From positions 1 through 33,593 of the forward strand of contig VBPL01000024.1 in NCBI GenBank assembly GCA_005877205.1: a stretch of 33,593 bases of DNA, written 5' to 3'. Below the pieces are notes generated by a model. It searched no databases, was not told where the DNA came from, and saw only the letters and a program-made list of their open reading frames with translations. Made by a program: the position numbers and the translations under genes. Of the stretch, positions 32,849 through 33,593 are shown one piece after another; positions within the stretch are counted from its first letter, which is position 1; each line of letters begins with the position of its first letter. Origin of the DNA: Nitrososphaerota archaeon. GTDB lineage: Archaea > Thermoproteota > Nitrososphaeria > Nitrososphaerales > Nitrosopumilaceae.

Positions 32849-33593
32849 ATGGGCCATCAAAGGTGGGGAACGATTTTAGAGATCAAATTAAATTCTTGCC
32901 TTAAAATTGCTTTCTTAGCACTTCTTTCATTCAATGTAGTAGAATCACCGCTATTCATCACGACGAGTCTCTGGCCAGATATTTATGAGGCAAAAAATGA
33001 CGGTCGTCTAATTAAGCCTGTCTTTGCATCTACATCCGATGTCATCATAATTAGTGATCACTTAAAGCATCCAACCAGTGTTGCAGTCGACAGTAGCGGC
33101 AACATCTATGTTTCAGATACACTCAATGACGGAATAGTAGTATTTGATTCATCAGGCAACTTGTTGAAAACAATTGGTTCTGCAAGTGGACTTCAGCATC
33201 CAACCAGTGTTGCAGTTGACAGTAGCGGCAACATCTATGTTTCAGATACTATCAATAATAGAATAGTAATATTTGATTCATCAGGCAACTTGTTGAAAAC
33301 AATTGGTTCTGCAGGCAGCCAAGCTGGGCAGTTCAAACATCCGGAGGGTATTGCAGTTGATAACATTTGTAACATCTATGTTGCAGATACACTCAATGAC
33401 AGAGCACAGAAAATAACGCAGTGCATGGGACATAACTTAGCAGTACAACTTGCCGATTCAGTAGGAGTAGACGATGGACTAAGTGCTATTACATCTAGAC
33501 CTACATCAGTACAACTTGCCGATTCAGTAGGAGTAGACGATGGACTAAGTGCTATTACATCTAGACCTACATCAGTACAACTTGCCGATTCAG
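32849..33593 (+). CDS. secreted NHL-repeat protein with 22-aa tandem repeats (3' end outside window)
   Basis: At least 248 codons from ATG 32849 (an in-frame TAG precedes it), running off the window. The N-terminus has a hydrophobic signal-like segment (CLKIAFLALLSFNVV at about 17-31) ahead of a linker. Three NHL-type beta-propeller repeats follow, with periods of 43 and 47 aa (HPTSVAVDSSGNIYVSDT, again, then HPEGIAVDNICNIYVADT). A 22-aa repeat (VQLADSVGVDDGLSAITSRP-TS) begins after the NHL part and is still going at the edge. Typical of large thaumarchaeal cell-surface proteins. NHL propellers bind protein or carbohydrate; no enzyme motif is visible. Confidence 0.8.
   Translation, partial: MGHQRWGTILEIKLNSCLKIAFLALLSFNVVESPLFITTSLWPDIYEAKNDGRLIKPVFASTSDVIIISDHLKHPTSVAVDSSGNIYVSDTLNDGIVVFDSSGNLLKTIGSASGLQHPTSVAVDSSGNIYVSDTINNRIVIFDSSGNLLKTIGSAGSQAGQFKHPEGIAVDNICNIYVADTLNDRAQKITQCMGHNLAVQLADSVGVDDGLSAITSRPTSVQLADSVGVDDGLSAITSRPTSVQLADS
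33068..33248 (+). repeat. near-identical 129-bp NHL coding repeats
   Basis: The unit starting at 33068 recurs at 33197 (129 bp = 43 codons) with almost no base changes over its first 50 bases (one, gtc to gtt). A third, more diverged unit starts at 33338. Such identity suggests recent duplication or gene conversion. Confidence 0.8.
33443..33593 (+). repeat. 66-bp perfect tandem repeat in the NHL gene
   Basis: Copies at 33443-33508 and 33509-33574 are identical, and a third begins at 33575 (19 of 19 bases match before the window ends). In frame: 22 codons per unit. Confidence 0.95.

Noticed and set aside
1-33593. Defence island, prophage or CRISPR content
   Set aside because: No nuclease, integrase, cas gene, phage protein or spaced repeat was seen; the gene content is core metabolism plus surface proteins.

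Overview
This window looks like chromosomal DNA of an ammonia-oxidising-type archaeon (Nitrososphaerota/Thaumarchaeota, probably a Nitrosopumilales relative; the genus is inference only). The archaeal signals are release factor aRF1, ribosomal protein eS26, pyruvoyl-dependent arginine decarboxylase, an archaetidylinositol-phosphate-synthase-type enzyme, a LsrF/ADH-synthase-like aldolase, and AT-rich TATA boxes about 24-31 bp upstream of many start codons, which implies mostly leaderless mRNAs. I saw no rRNA, tRNA, CRISPR array or insertion sequence.

Layout. 1-5172: a small zinc/membrane protein, then a leftward branched-chain amino acid operon ilvB-ilvN-leuA-leuB. The 5' end of ilvB is broken by a 26-bp tandem duplication. 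5173-8356: SnoaL/NTF2-like protein, ADH-synthase-like aldolase with a Lys/Ala repeat tail, zinc MDR dehydrogenase, atypical peroxiredoxin. 8406-14377: arginine decarboxylase, a secreted membrane-anchored protein, a small zinc protein, a GC-rich hairpin, M3 oligoendopeptidase, a conserved protein with an apparent one-base frameshift, a 39-aa C2H2 finger, a deoxyhypusine-synthase-like enzyme and another small zinc protein. 14508-19111: CDP-alcohol phosphatidyltransferase, eS26, a 36-aa zinc ribbon, PfkB kinase, an NAD kinase fused to a winged helix, CTP synthase. 19144-24882: a tightly overlapped tryptophan operon trpE-G-D-C-B-A without trpF. 24989-32251: small zinc protein, ilvD, an FN3/SHOCT membrane protein, a His-rich membrane protein, HIT protein, thioredoxin, aRF1, DsbA-like protein and a zinc-ribbon protein. 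32849-33593: the start of a secreted NHL-repeat protein with perfect 66-bp tandem repeats that runs off the window.

Most of the window is core biosynthesis: Leu/Val/Ile, Trp, aromatic precursors, CTP, NADP and lipid head groups. Envelope proteins with a signal peptide or membrane anchor and thiol-redox proteins make up much of the rest. Every convergent gene pair lies between 8 bp of overlap and 27 bp of spacing, so 3' ends are extremely compact. Seven proteins are small or mid-sized with obvious Cys/His zinc-binding patterns. The observations most worth checking are the ilvB duplication, the NAD kinase-winged helix fusion, the DHS-like enzyme lacking the usual catalytic His, the repeat tail on the aldolase, and the family of C-x(2,4)-C ... 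C-x2-H mini-proteins.
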